Notes: generated by a model from the letters alone, not told the origin. DNA of 64,000 nucleotides from Pseudomonadales bacterium (GCA_017642855.1 JAEPOO010000002.1:395545-459544), one strand, 5' to 3'; shown: positions 15,740 through 25,929, counted from the first letter of the stretch. A program made the numbers and translations.

Positions 15740-18532
15740 ATGAAGTCTCAAGTGATAAAAATCCTGTTACCTTTTTGCCTGTTCGTTCTTGGCGGTTGTA
15801 CGGCAACGACTTCGAGCAACGGAGAGTCAGTCGAAAGTCCGCGCTTGGAAGGAGCGGTTACTGAGGTCATTAAAAGTCCGAACGACGATCGTGACTATCG
15901 TTTCCTCGAACTGGACAACAAACTGAAAGTTCTGCTGATCTCAGATAGCAAAGCCGACAAGTCAGCGGCTGCCTTGACCGTCTTCCGCGGTAGCTATGAC
16001 GATCCGGTGGACCGGTTGGGTTTGGCGCATTTCCTTGAACACATGTTGTTCATCGGAACGGAGAAGTACCCGGAACCTGACGCCTATTTCAAATATGTGC
16101 AGTCACACGGTGGTAGTTCCAACGCGTACACGGCAACTGATCACACCAACTACTTTTTTGATGTGAAGCCTGATGCGTTTCAAGAAGGTTTAGATCGGTT
16201 CGCACAATTTTTTATCTCACCGCTCTTCTCGAAGGAATATGTGGATCGTGAGAAGAACGCGGTGAATTCCGAGTATCAGCTGCAGATCAAACAGGATGGC
16301 TGGCGCGGTTTTGCGGTTCAGAAAATGGTCATCAACCCGGAACATCCGGCTTCGAAATTTAACATTGGCACTCTGGAAACCCTGGATGGCGATGTGCATA
16401 GCGCGCTTCTGAAGTTCTTTGAGAACAACTATTCAGCGAACCAGATGGCGCTGGTTGTATTGGCGCCTGAATCATTAAACGACATCGAGTCATTCGTGGT
16501 TCCGATGTTCTCCGAAATAGAAAACAGGAATCTGCCAACCAAGCGTGTGACAGGAGAGGTCATTGCGGCGGGTACTATCCCGGCGACGCTCCGTCATGAC
16601 AACTTAAAAGAAGATTATAGAGTCAGCTATTCTTTCCTGATCCCAGCGACACGACCGCATTATGAAAAGAAGCCCGTCCAGTATGTAGCCAACCTGATTG
16701 GTCATGAAGGTGAGGGTTCTCTTCATAAACTGTTGACGGAAAAAGGCTGGATTACGTTTCTTTCTGCCGGTGACTCTCAGCTTGATGACGGTACCAGTGC
16801 GCTGGTTGTCACCATCAGATTGACTAAGCAAGGCATAGAGCATGTCCCAGAGATCAGCGGTTATCTTTTTGACTACCTTGAGCTGTTGCAGTCGTCGAAA
16901 GTTGAAGAATGGCTCTATGGAGAACAGGCAACGGTGGCGGAAATGGGTTTTCGTTTTTCTGAAAAAGTCCCTGCAATTCAGACGGTCCAGTCATTGGCTC
17001 CCAACCTGGATGACTATCCGGTGCAGGATATTCTGGTTGCTCCATTCTTGATGGAGGAATTCGATGCCAGGCTGATCCGTGACTACATCAACCGTCTGAG
17101 GAAAGATAATGTGTTGGTGACGGTATCAAAACCCGGTTACGAAGGTAGCCAGACTGAACCCTGGTTTGGCGTGTCTTATGATCTGATCCCGGGTGCCGTT
17201 GAAATTTCTGAGGTGGACAGCAGAGCGCTTCATCTGCCGGATCGCAATCCGTTTTTGCCGGAGTCTCTGGAGCTCTTGGACGATAACCCAGCGAAACCGG
17301 CGATTGCCCTGAAGGAACCAGGGCTGGAAATCTACCTGGATACCGACATGGAGTTTCGTGTGCCCCGGGCTGTGATTCATCTGGGTTTGCGCAACGACAA
17401 AGGATTTTCTGACATTCGTGATCGAGCCAATGCATACCTCTATACGCTGCTGGTTCAGGATGATCTGAATGCTCTGGCTTATCCTGCCTACCTGGCGGGC
17501 CTTAACTACAAGCTTGTGGGTCCACCGAAAGGATTTCGAGTGTCAACAGGCGGCTATGACGACAAGCAACTGGTTCTCTTGGAAGAAGTGATCGCCAGGC
17601 TGGTCAGTCTTGAGATTAACCCGGATAGATTTGAAGTGCTTAAAGAGGAGCTGATCCGGGACCTGCTAAATTCAAAGCTGGAACGACCTTTCTCCCAGAG
17701 TTACCAAAGGCTGCAGGACGATCTGCTCAATACGAGCTGGACAGCCGAAGAGATGTTAGGGCCGGTTTCCGAAGTTACCCTCGATGCGCTGTCTGCCTGG
17801 CGCGACGATTTGCTGTCGAAGGTTTCTGTTCAAGCGTTGATGGTGGGAAACGTCGATGCTTCTGACATCGCCTCGCTTGAGAAAATGCTCAAAAATCATC
17901 TTAACCTGTCTGAAGTCGCAATCGCTGAAACTAAGGTCATGCAGCTCGAGGGGGCGAATTCTGTCCTCGTTGATGTGGAACATGATGATGCTTCGATGGT
18001 GCTATATGTTCAGGCAAACGATGACACGCTTGATGAACGAGCCAGAATGACTTTTTTGCAGCATCTGGTCGCACCTGGGTATTTTGCCACGCTCAGAACT
18101 GAGCAACAGCTGGGATACGTGGTTGCGGCGGCGAATACGACGCTCCGGGAGACTGGCGGTATGACTTTTATTGTTCAGTCGCCAGTTGCTGGCCCTGATG
18201 TGCTGCGCGACAGAACTATTGAGTACATGGATAGTGAACTTGAACGACTGCGGGACATGTCACTGGAAGAGTTTTTTGCAAACAAAGGCGGTCTGATCAA
18301 CAAGTTGACGCAGAGAGACAAAGGTCTGGGTCAGAGAGCGACGCGTTACTGGGCGAATCTGGATCGGGATATTACGACTTTCGATGCCAGGCAGCAGTTA
18401 GCGCAATCAGTCTCGGCACTAACGCTGCCAGACATGATCGAGTATCTTGAAAGCGTGAACGCCAAGCTCGGAAACGAATATCTGATGGTTTTCACCGAAG
18501 GTAAGTTTTCGGCTACCAGTTCGGCTCTCTGA
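15740..18532 (+). CDS. M16 family (pitrilysin/insulysin-type) lipoprotein metalloprotease
   Basis: A 930-residue zinc protease with a lipoprotein signal (lipobox LGGC, Cys20). The inverted zinc motif HFLEH is at 97-101 and the third ligand Glu178 lies 77 residues after His101, the same spacing as in pitrilysin. SNAYTATDHTNYFFDV follows, as in insulysin-like enzymes. The four-domain length fits a single-chain M16A enzyme, and the C-terminal half has LRTEQQLGYVV, the conserved substrate-contact motif. It probably degrades small peptides in the periplasm while anchored to a membrane. The start is the ATG at 15740. Confidence 0.93.
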   Translation: MKSQVIKILLPFCLFVLGGCTATTSSNGESVESPRLEGAVTEVIKSPNDDRDYRFLELDNKLKVLLISDSKADKSAAALTVFRGSYDDPVDRLGLAHFLEHMLFIGTEKYPEPDAYFKYVQSHGGSSNAYTATDHTNYFFDVKPDAFQEGLDRFAQFFISPLFSKEYVDREKNAVNSEYQLQIKQDGWRGFAVQKMVINPEHPASKFNIGTLETLDGDVHSALLKFFENNYSANQMALVVLAPESLNDIESFVVPMFSEIENRNLPTKRVTGEVIAAGTIPATLRHDNLKEDYRVSYSFLIPATRPHYEKKPVQYVANLIGHEGEGSLHKLLTEKGWITFLSAGDSQLDDGTSALVVTIRLTKQGIEHVPEISGYLFDYLELLQSSKVEEWLYGEQATVAEMGFRFSEKVPAIQTVQSLAPNLDDYPVQDILVAPFLMEEFDARLIRDYINRLRKDNVLVTVSKPGYEGSQTEPWFGVSYDLIPGAVEISEVDSRALHLPDRNPFLPESLELLDDNPAKPAIALKEPGLEIYLDTDMEFRVPRAVIHLGLRNDKGFSDIRDRANAYLYTLLVQDDLNALAYPAYLAGLNYKLVGPPKGFRVSTGGYDDKQLVLLEEVIARLVSLEINPDRFEVLKEELIRDLLNSKLERPFSQSYQRLQDDLLNTSWTAEEMLGPVSEVTLDALSAWRDDLLSKVSVQALMVGNVDASDIASLEKMLKNHLNLSEVAIAETKVMQLEGANSVLVDVEHDDASMVLYVQANDDTLDERARMTFLQHLVAPGYFATLRTEQQLGYVVAAANTTLRETGGMTFIVQSPVAGPDVLRDRTIEYMDSELERLRDMSLEEFFANKGGLINKLTQRDKGLGQRATRYWANLDRDITTFDARQQLAQSVSALTLPDMIEYLESVNAKLGNEYLMVFTEGKFSATSSAL

Positions 18533-19316
18533 CGATCATGCTCTGGCTGGCCGTAGCCAGCAGGGTGCCTGTGTCGCTCCACATGTTGACGTGACCATAG
18601 CCGAAACCATTGCCAACAAACTCGATGGTGTTTTCACAAAGTATCCATTCGCTGGCCCCACGATTTGCAAAACGAATGGTGTTATCGAGGCTGGTGCAGG
18701 ACATCACCCTGCCGAGGGCATTGCCAAGAGCGGATGGCATGTAGTCCGCGATGATCGCGAGGGCGCCGGGATCATGTTCAATATGGTGCATACGGGCCCA
18801 GAGCAGCGAGCGATTGTCGCCACTGGGTTGCCCGGTACCTGAAAAACCAAACATACCCTGCGCCATTCTTATCTCGATGTGCTCGTGAATGGTTTCCTCT
18901 TCGTGATCTCTGACGAGTACCTCGCATTTATCCGGTGACTTGGCGTCAGGCATACGATTCCAGTTACCTTCCGCGACGTTCGGTCGTTCACCACAGGCAC
19001 CAAAAACCGTGATGACCTCCTGATCGCCTAAATGACCTACCGCTCTGCCCTGAATCACGTTTCGACCAACGGCCGGTAACAAGACCTCAAGATCCAGAGT
19101 GACAGGTTGTTGGGTAAGCGATAGATATTGCCCGGTTGCCCAGACAACGGGTTTTTCTGTTGCTTGTTCCAAAGCAACAATGCCCGCGGCGAGACCGGCA
19201 CCACCGAACAGTGAGCCTCGACCACCTGTGGTTCTAGGAACTACCGGCAGCTGCCATTTCATGGAGGCCACGGGATGACTCATTTCCAGAAAGTCAGCGG
19301 AGGAAATCTTGTTCAC
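18513..19316 (-). CDS. acyl-CoA thioesterase family protein (TesB-like double hotdog)
   Basis: A 267-residue protein with two hotdog halves: GGRGSLFGGAGLAAGIVALE and ATGQYLSLTQQPVTLDLEVL in the first, and a second half with MPSALGNALG, SLDNTIRFAN and WILCENTIEFVGNGFGYGH. This matches TesB-like medium/long acyl-CoA thioesterases. The GTG start at 19316 has AGGA about 7 nt upstream. It converges on the M16 gene with 20 bp overlap. It probably releases fatty or other acids from CoA. Confidence 0.8.
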   Translation of the reverse strand: MNKISSADFLEMSHPVASMKWQLPVVPRTTGGRGSLFGGAGLAAGIVALEQATEKPVVWATGQYLSLTQQPVTLDLEVLLPAVGRNVIQGRAVGHLGDQEVITVFGACGERPNVAEGNWNRMPDAKSPDKCEVLVRDHEEETIHEHIEIRMAQGMFGFSGTGQPSGDNRSLLWARMHHIEHDPGALAIIADYMPSALGNALGRVMSCTSLDNTIRFANRGASEWILCENTIEFVGNGFGYGHVNMWSDTGTLLATASQSMIVREPNW

Positions 19317-19398
19317 AGTTGGTCCTGTTTGAAAAAGCGCGGATTATAGCAGCGCGATGACTGCAACATCGCATAGGTCGGTTGTGAGCCTAACTAAC

Positions 19399-21489
19399 TT
19401 AGTCTAAAGCCGTTCTTACGCTCTCTATTCTTTCAGCGTATTCACCCTCTGGATCTATCGTTTCCAGCATGGCGAGTAGTCTTTTTGCTTTGTCATTCTT
19501 GCCGACGCCGATCGCGGTGAGTGCGTACTGATAATACTGAAGCTTGTCTGGATTAGTGTCGCCATAGGGATTCATTGCGAGGCCAAACTGCTCGTATGCA
19601 GCAGCAAGATCCTTAAGCACAAAAAGGCACTCAGCGAGCAGGCTGCGTAAAGGTTTTACGTCGTCATCCGTGGCCGCGATAGATTTCTGGTAGTTGGGGA
19701 CGGCGGCCGCACAATTTCCAGAAAGGTGATCCAGCCTCGCCGAAAGGAAAAGAGTCGAAGGATGGTGTGGGTCCTCTATCAGTAGTTCGTCGCGCAGAAC
19801 TCGAGCGGCGGTCAAATCGCCCACGGTGACCAGTAAATTCAGAAGGGTTTGTTTAATCTCGGGGACATCAATGATCTGCCTCATGCGCTGCAGTTCCTGA
19901 ATAGCCTTGCCAATTTCATCAGCCTTAAACTTTCGGGGATCGAACGGGTCGACCGCGGTCAGTTCAAATCGACGAGCCAAATCGGGATAGGAGTGGGTGC
20001 CCAAAAAAAGCACCACTTCCCGATCAAAGAAAACCGGAAGATAACCCATTTCTTTTGCCACGGTATCCGGGAACGTTCTGTCCTTCCTCCTGGCACCGAA
20101 CATATCCGGCTTGAATCGTTCCACGTAGCTTCTGAAGCCAGCAGCACTCACCATAGCGGCAGCAATGGGGTGGAAGTCGTGGCTGGTGAAAGGCGGAAAC
20201 TGCATGTCCATGTGTACTTTCACATCTGGGGACAACATGAATTCAACATATCCAGCGTATGATGGCTCTATCGCATAGCGGCCGGTGATTCCCTGGGAAC
20301 GAATGAATTCAGTTGTGCCGTTTGGCAGGCTGTTTTCATCGTAGGGGTAGTAGTTCAAACCCTGAATGACGTTAGGCCAAAAGAGTTTCGTCAGGCCAAC
20401 CAGCATTAAGGCAAGCGTCATGCTGGTGAGCAGATTGTGCTTGATCGACTTTTCCTGACTCAAAGCGGCACTGATCAACGGCAATGTCAGAAAAACCCAT
20501 TCCCAGACAAATCTCTGTGCTCGAAGCAGCAAGATCAGTGCGCCGGCTGCAAGAATGAGCGCGGCGATGTGTTTTCTGGCGTTACCAAGACAAACCAGCG
20601 CAGCATAAGCGGCGAGACCCATCAAAGTCAGGAGCGTCGCATTGAACGACAGCCCGTCCTCGAAATCGAAGATAAGTTCGAGTTCGTATTTCCGAAGCTC
20701 CCCAATAAACAGGTGCAGATCCGGGCTGTGCAGAAAAGGTGTGGTGATCAAATGAACACCAAACGGGTTGATCAGCATCGCAGGTGCGCATGAGGCAATC
20801 CAGACCATTGACATGACACCCTGCTGTGGTCTTCCCTCTTCCAACCAGTTCACCAGACGCGCCAGGAAGAAGGCGCCACAAATCAGTGCGCCAACCACAT
20901 ACTCAACGCCGTGCAGATTGACCCATAAGACCGTGAGAACGGGCAGGACGGGATAGGCTTTCTCTCGGTTGCCCAGAATATAGGTGAAAACTGGGATCAT
21001 GATGTAAGAGACAACATGTGGCCTCAGACTGAATCCCCGAGCGGCGAGCATTCCGACGACTGCAGTGATGACAACCAATTGAAGGAAGGTCGCATCATTT
21101 AAGGGGCGATTTTGTAAGACGACTTTCATGGCAAAGAAACCGGCCAGGAAGAGGCCAATAGCCTTTAACAGGACCAACCCGAATTCGCCGGTTTGTGACC
21201 AGACGAGATAAACGAGTGCCTGGAAACCCCAGAAATAAACGACACTATCTCGCTCTTCTGCATCCAGGAAGCTGTCGACCAGCGGGTTGTAAAAGGTGCC
21301 TTGTTCAAAAAGGTATCGGCCGCCATGGATGTGATACCAGAGGTCCGTGTCGCTGTACTGGATGGATTGCGTCGCGAGGAAGACAAGAAATCCTAAGAAA
21401 AGTGTCCAACCGTAGGCGGATGGAACGCCATCCTTGTATGGTAAGAAACGATTGTCGAGTTCTCTGAGAATAGGAACTGACACGGGCAC
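19399..21489 (-). CDS. polytopic membrane protein with C-terminal TPR-like repeats
   Basis: A 696-residue protein: about 10-12 membrane helices in the first 370 residues, with an early loop DTDLWYHIHGGRYLFEQG containing acidic and His residues, then a soluble domain (about 375-520) and TPR-like helical repeats to the end (GDLTAARVLRDELLIEDP, LAAAYEQFGLAMNPYGD). The layout resembles GT-C-fold glycosyltransferases, in which an acidic motif in the first loop binds the lipid-linked sugar donor, but I cannot assign the enzyme. It faces away from the ligase gene at 21577. Confidence 0.6.
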   Translation of the reverse strand: MPVSVPILRELDNRFLPYKDGVPSAYGWTLFLGFLVFLATQSIQYSDTDLWYHIHGGRYLFEQGTFYNPLVDSFLDAEERDSVVYFWGFQALVYLVWSQTGEFGLVLLKAIGLFLAGFFAMKVVLQNRPLNDATFLQLVVITAVVGMLAARGFSLRPHVVSYIMIPVFTYILGNREKAYPVLPVLTVLWVNLHGVEYVVGALICGAFFLARLVNWLEEGRPQQGVMSMVWIASCAPAMLINPFGVHLITTPFLHSPDLHLFIGELRKYELELIFDFEDGLSFNATLLTLMGLAAYAALVCLGNARKHIAALILAAGALILLLRAQRFVWEWVFLTLPLISAALSQEKSIKHNLLTSMTLALMLVGLTKLFWPNVIQGLNYYPYDENSLPNGTTEFIRSQGITGRYAIEPSYAGYVEFMLSPDVKVHMDMQFPPFTSHDFHPIAAAMVSAAGFRSYVERFKPDMFGARRKDRTFPDTVAKEMGYLPVFFDREVVLFLGTHSYPDLARRFELTAVDPFDPRKFKADEIGKAIQELQRMRQIIDVPEIKQTLLNLLVTVGDLTAARVLRDELLIEDPHHPSTLFLSARLDHLSGNCAAAVPNYQKSIAATDDDVKPLRSLLAECLFVLKDLAAAYEQFGLAMNPYGDTNPDKLQYYQYALTAIGVGKNDKAKRLLAMLETIDPEGEYAERIESVRTALD

Positions 21490-21576
21490 CCCTTTGCTTT
21501 GCTGTTAGTAGACGCGTCGTCGAAAGTTTATCGGCGATTTCATGCTACCATGGCGCCTCAACGCAGGAGAAGGTTG

Positions 21577-23028
21577 ATGCTAATGATTCCGATGAGTCGG
21601 TTTGTCAGTTACTGGGCAGAGTCCCAGGGCGACCGGGTTGCGATCTATCACGAAGGTGAAACAATCTCCTGGCGCGAGCTGGAAAGTGCAACGAACCGCC
21701 TGGCTCGAGTCTATGAATCAATGGGCGTTGGTCAGGACGATTTTGTCACTATCGCTTTGCCCAATGGTATCGAGTTTTTTCTCTCGACGATCGCAACCTG
21801 GAAAGTAGGCGCAACACCTCAACCCGTTTCTGCCAAGTTACCGCAGTTTGAACGGGATCAGATCGTAGAAGTGGGCAATCCAAAACTGGTCACAGGCGTG
21901 GAAGAGGGTGCCCATCCTGGGCGAAAAACTCTACCAGTTGGCTTTGCCATCGATGATTCCATCGATGATCGTCCTCTGCCAGCACGTGTCGCCCATTCCT
22001 GGAAAGCGATGACCTCCGGTGGTAGCACAGGTCGACCGAAGCTCATTGTTTCTACCCAAGGCGCAATCTGGGATCTGGATGCTGACCGGCTGCAGTCCAG
22101 AATTGGTGGATCGATGCTCATTCCTGGCCCGCTTTACCACAATGGTCCATTCATCTGGGGATTCAGTGCGTTATTCCGTGGCAATCAGGTGACGGTGACA
22201 ACCCGCTTTGACGCCGAACAAACCCTGAGTCTGGTCGAGTCCCAAAAAGTCGACATTGTTTACATGGTGCCCACCATGATGCAGCGAATCTGGAATTTGC
22301 CCGAAGCAGTAAGAACCCGGTACGACCTGTCCACACTGGAAACCCTTTGGCACCTCGCCGCGCCATGTCCCGCGTGGCTAAAAGAGGCGTTTATTAATTG
22401 GCTTGGCGCTGATGTGATCTGGGAACTCTACGGCGGCACCGAAGGTCAGGGTGGCACGGTTATTACCGGTGAAGAATGGCTCAAGCATCGCGGTTCGGTC
22501 GGTAAACCTAATGCAACCTGCGAGATGATCATCGTCGATGAAGATGGCCAGCGATTACCTGCTAACGAAATTGGCGAGGTGTACATGCGGCCAAAAACGG
22601 GTCCTGGTTCAACCTATCGTTACATCGGCGCAGAACCGAAGGCGATTGAAGGTGGATTCGAAAGTATCGGAGACATGGGTTACTTCGATGAAGACGGTTA
22701 CCTTTATCTGGCGGATCGTCAGACCGACATGATCCTGAGTGGCGGTGCCAACATTTATCCGGCAGAAGTTGAAGCAGCGATTGATAGTTGCCCGGGTGTG
22801 CGTTCCTCTGCCGTGATTGGGTTACCCCATGAAGATCTTGGTAACTTTGTGCACGCGATTGTCGATACACCGGATGGGGTCACTGAGGAGATGCTTTTGG
22901 CACATCTTTCAGAACGCTTGGTGCGCTACAAAATTCCGAGAACCATTGAGTTCTCGGAGGAACCACTTCGGGATGACGCAGGCAAAGTGCGCCGAAAGGC
23001 ACTGAGAGAAGAAAGACTGCAAAATTGA
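21577..23028 (+). CDS. acyl-CoA synthetase (AMP-binding)
   Basis: A 483-residue ANL-superfamily enzyme: P-loop MTSGGSTGRPKL, the ELYGGTEGQGG aromatic/adenine motif, YLADRQTDMILSGGANIYPAEVE (hinge and A8 region) and a C-terminal catalytic Lys in GKVRRKALRE. It activates a carboxylate via acyl-AMP to an acyl-CoA. The ATG at 21577 is preferred because AGGAG lies 7 nt upstream; further in-frame ATGs follow at 21583 and 21592. It precedes a DDN-type reductase by 19 bp, probably in one operon. Confidence 0.88.
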   Translation: MLMIPMSRFVSYWAESQGDRVAIYHEGETISWRELESATNRLARVYESMGVGQDDFVTIALPNGIEFFLSTIATWKVGATPQPVSAKLPQFERDQIVEVGNPKLVTGVEEGAHPGRKTLPVGFAIDDSIDDRPLPARVAHSWKAMTSGGSTGRPKLIVSTQGAIWDLDADRLQSRIGGSMLIPGPLYHNGPFIWGFSALFRGNQVTVTTRFDAEQTLSLVESQKVDIVYMVPTMMQRIWNLPEAVRTRYDLSTLETLWHLAAPCPAWLKEAFINWLGADVIWELYGGTEGQGGTVITGEEWLKHRGSVGKPNATCEMIIVDEDGQRLPANEIGEVYMRPKTGPGSTYRYIGAEPKAIEGGFESIGDMGYFDEDGYLYLADRQTDMILSGGANIYPAEVEAAIDSCPGVRSSAVIGLPHEDLGNFVHAIVDTPDGVTEEMLLAHLSERLVRYKIPRTIEFSEEPLRDDAGKVRRKALREERLQN

Positions 23029-23047
23029 ATTGCTAAAGGAGGATGAG

Positions 23048-23497
23048 ATGAGCGATCAGAAACGGAAAGATAAAGGCTCACCACCACCACGTTGGCTGTT
23101 GAAGCTGGCAACGAAGATTAACGTCTTCGTCTACAAGAATTCTGGTGGCCGCCTGATGAACAAACTGGCGGGCATGCCGATTCTTCTTGTGGAGATGACG
23201 GGTGCAAAATCCGGGCGAACGATTACCATTCCTCTCATGTACGTGCCTCATGGTGATGGGTTTGTGTTGGTTGCGTCTCAGGGCGGTGCACCTACGCATC
23301 CGATCTGGTTTCACAATCTGGTCAAGCACCCGCAGATTCGCGTGACTTACGATGGTAAAACGACGCCCATGACGGCGAAGTTGGCTTCGGATGAAGAGAA
23401 AGCGGAGGTCTGGCCTACCTGCTGTAAATATTATCCGCCCTATCAGGAGTATCAGGACAGAACGGACAGAAATATCCCGGTGTTTATTTGCGCCTAG
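23048..23497 (+). CDS. DDN-type nitroreductase/quinone reductase family protein
   Basis: A 149-residue split-barrel protein. The motif LLVEMTGAKSGRTITIPLMYVPHGDGFVLVASQGGAPTHP, split here over residues about 45-85, and WFHNLVKHPQIRV are characteristic of the DDN (deazaflavin-dependent nitroreductase) family, whose actinobacterial members use F420H2. ATG 23048 has a strong AGGAGG about 5 nt upstream. The cofactor in a gammaproteobacterium is uncertain: F420 or a flavin. It probably reduces quinones or enones. Confidence 0.82.
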   Translation: MSDQKRKDKGSPPPRWLLKLATKINVFVYKNSGGRLMNKLAGMPILLVEMTGAKSGRTITIPLMYVPHGDGFVLVASQGGAPTHPIWFHNLVKHPQIRVTYDGKTTPMTAKLASDEEKAEVWPTCCKYYPPYQEYQDRTDRNIPVFICA

Positions 23498-23503
23498 TGC
23501 GCT

Positions 23504-24283
23504 TTAGTACTGGGTAGCGCCACCGTCGACGCTGAGTTGAGCGCCGGTAATGCCGGCTCCAGCTTCACTGGCGAGCAAGACTGCCATCGCAGCAACTTCT
23601 TCAACCTTGTTCGGGCGCTTGATGGCAGTTTCCGACGTGAACCAGTCGATAAACTCATCAAAGGTCATGCCGAGCGCCTTAGCAGTTTCCGGTGCCGTGT
23701 CCATCACGACGTCCGTCATGATGATACCGGGACAGATGGCGTTCACTGTGACGCCTTCCTCACCCACTTCCCGGGCAATAGATTTGGTCATGCCATTGAT
23801 GGCATGTTTCGCTGCGGTGTAGGCAGTAACAACCGGTTTACCCTGTTTGCCTTCCTGGGATGAGATGTTAATGACTCGACCCCATTTGTTTTCCAGCATG
23901 GTCTTGAGTGCTCGGCGTGTTGCCCAGAAGGTGGAATAGACGTTCCATTTCATACAAAGATCGAATTCTTCATCTGACAGGCTCACCGTCGGTTGCAGGT
24001 CGCTACCTGCACCACCTGCGTTGTTGACGAGAATGTCGACTGAGCCGAGTGCTTCAACCGTTTTGTCGACGAAACCCTCGACATCATCCTGGCTCATGGC
24101 ATCACCCTGGATAAAGATCAGTCGATCACCAGCACCAATCTCATCCATCATCTTCTGGGCCTTTTCGGCGTTTCTCGCCATGATGGCCACCTGCGCGCCC
24201 TCAGCCAGGTAGGCCTCAGCGATACCTCGACCAATGCCCGCTGTACCTCCGGTAACGGCTGCTACTTTATTTTCTAACTGCAT
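23504..24283 (-). CDS. short-chain dehydrogenase/reductase
   Basis: A 259-residue classical SDR with TGGTAGIGRG at residues 11-20, NNAGG near 88-92, the catalytic YTAAK near 155-159, and the C-terminal GAQLSVDGGATQY ending of FabG-like enzymes. AIMARN after beta-2 fits NADP(H). It is the last gene of the minus-strand block, 9 bp after the phosphotransferase. The substrate is unknown but probably belongs to the same pathway as the Rieske and CaiB proteins upstream. Confidence 0.88.
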   Translation of the reverse strand: MQLENKVAAVTGGTAGIGRGIAEAYLAEGAQVAIMARNAEKAQKMMDEIGAGDRLIFIQGDAMSQDDVEGFVDKTVEALGSVDILVNNAGGAGSDLQPTVSLSDEEFDLCMKWNVYSTFWATRRALKTMLENKWGRVINISSQEGKQGKPVVTAYTAAKHAINGMTKSIAREVGEEGVTVNAICPGIIMTDVVMDTAPETAKALGMTFDEFIDWFTSETAIKRPNKVEEVAAMAVLLASEAGAGITGAQLSVDGGATQY

Positions 24284-24292
24284 GATGCTGTC

Positions 24293-25369
24293 CTATTTGA
24301 TGAGTTCTAGTGCATTCAATTCTTTAATGCTGCGCAGTGAATATGCGAGCAGCGTTTCGGCGAGTTTGCGACCACGCTCGTTTGCCTGATCCAGGGTGCC
24401 AGCGATGATGACCGCATAACAAACAAAGTAAAGGGCCAGGTATCGAAACCTTTCCCGGCTCGTTTCCAGGTCGTAGTCAATACCTTCATTGGTCAGATGC
24501 TGGTGATAGACCGCCACCCAGTCTTCAGCGTGACGGACATCATCTGACAGACTTTGGGTCACGAAGTAAGCAAGATCATGCTCGGGTGCGGCTTTGCAGA
24601 CAGCCTGATAATCCACCAGAGCGTTACCTTCATTGGAGAAGAAAACGTTATCCAGTCGAACGTCTCCGTGAGCAATCACGAGCGGACCCTCATGGATTTT
24701 ATCCAACAGTGAGTTCACGTGTTCGGGAACCGTCGCCAGAAGATCGATCTCACTCTGCTCTAATTCAGCATGCAACACGTCAGAGAAGTTTGCCAACACG
24801 CCCGGCCATCCAACACCGTAACCGCCAATCATCCCCTCCCTTTGGTAGGGCATGTCGTGCTGGTTAATTTCGATATCGCCACTGGGTTGCCAGGTTGAGC
24901 GATGTAGCGCGGCAAGATCTTTCACAATCGCATGTGCTTCCGAAAGACTGCAGCCGACGACCTGATCTCCCAGGTCATAACCCATTAGCTCCTCAATCAA
25001 TAAAACGAAGTCCGAATTTTCCGGGTTAAACTCAGCGTGGTAACAATGGGGCGCGCGAATCGGCACGTTCGGTGCAACCTGGGTGTAGAAACGGTACTCA
25101 CGGCCGTACATGTCATAAGTTGTCGCAACGAAACGATTGTCTTCTGCTTCAGTTGGGAATTTGGCGATGACGGTTGCAGGACCGGTATCCGACTCAAGGT
25201 GTACTCGTGTGACGAGACCAAGCAGGCCACCGCCTTCACCGAGGCGTTCTACGCGGAAGTCACTGACGTCGCAGCCCAGTTTTTCGCCGAGCCATGCCGC
25301 CGAAAGATCTTCGGGTCTTACAGGAAACGCAGACAAGATTATCGAACCCTGATGGAGTCTTCGCCCCAT
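24293..25369 (-). CDS. APH-like phosphotransferase family protein
   Basis: A 358-residue kinase-fold protein: VIAKFPTEAED contains the ATP-binding Lys, VIAHGDVRLDNVFF the catalytic loop (HGDxxxxN), and ALVDYQAVCK the metal-binding Asp. It is closest in pattern to the aminoglycoside phosphotransferase/EcKinase-like group, which in catabolic clusters phosphorylates hydroxylated substrates. The start is uncertain: ATG 25369 overlaps the upstream AhpD-like gene by 31 bp, while TTG 25336 lies just after its stop. Neither has a clear ribosome binding site. Confidence 0.8.
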   Translation of the reverse strand: MGRRLHQGSIILSAFPVRPEDLSAAWLGEKLGCDVSDFRVERLGEGGGLLGLVTRVHLESDTGPATVIAKFPTEAEDNRFVATTYDMYGREYRFYTQVAPNVPIRAPHCYHAEFNPENSDFVLLIEELMGYDLGDQVVGCSLSEAHAIVKDLAALHRSTWQPSGDIEINQHDMPYQREGMIGGYGVGWPGVLANFSDVLHAELEQSEIDLLATVPEHVNSLLDKIHEGPLVIAHGDVRLDNVFFSNEGNALVDYQAVCKAAPEHDLAYFVTQSLSDDVRHAEDWVAVYHQHLTNEGIDYDLETSRERFRYLALYFVCYAVIIAGTLDQANERGRKLAETLLAYSLRSIKELNALELIK

Positions 25370-25929
25370 GGGGTCATGGGACCATTTTCCGATTGGAACT
25401 TGTCGGGAAGTTCTTCAACCATATGCCAGGTAGCGGCCAGGCGACCAAAGCCGACAAAGAACGCGACAGTCATACCAAGCTCAACCATCTGTTTTTCGGT
25501 GAAGTGTTTTCCCAGTTCGTCGTAGAGGTCGTCGTCGATCGCCAGATGATTGGTGGCCATGAGTTCGCCATAACGAATCGCAACCTTTTCCGCTTCTGTA
25601 AGATCGTCAGCGTCCATGGGTTTTTCCAGGGAGCAGACAAGATCTTCGGTTACGCCGTCGGCGATGGCGTCCTCATAACGAATCGCCATGCAACTGCGAC
25701 ATTGGTTGTGGAAAGCAACGCGTAGTCGAACCAGCTCGATGAGTCGCTCTGGTAATTCTCGATGGACTTTCATGGCGCCCGCAAACGCCATCATGCCTTT
25801 TGTGACTTCTGGCGTGTGGGCAAACATACGCGTGAGACCCTGTTCCAGGGCAGTAGCAGAATCCGCTCTCGCCATTTCGCGCAGCTCAGGATCCCAATCA
25901 TCAACTTCCAGCTTTCGTATTCTTGTCAT
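25339..25929 (-). CDS. carboxymuconolactone decarboxylase/AhpD-like protein
   Basis: A 196-residue helical protein of the AhpD/CMD fold. The region LVRLRVAFHNQCRSCMAIRYEDA holds the CxxC (Cys77-Cys80) and downstream acidic residues of AhpD-type peroxidatic/thiol proteins. True CMD enzymes lack these cysteines, so a thiol-redox role is more likely. It sits between the MFS and phosphotransferase genes in a same-strand block. Confidence 0.85.
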   Translation of the reverse strand: MTRIRKLEVDDWDPELREMARADSATALEQGLTRMFAHTPEVTKGMMAFAGAMKVHRELPERLIELVRLRVAFHNQCRSCMAIRYEDAIADGVTEDLVCSLEKPMDADDLTEAEKVAIRYGELMATNHLAIDDDLYDELGKHFTEKQMVELGMTVAFFVGFGRLAATWHMVEELPDKFQSENGPMTPWGEDSIRVR

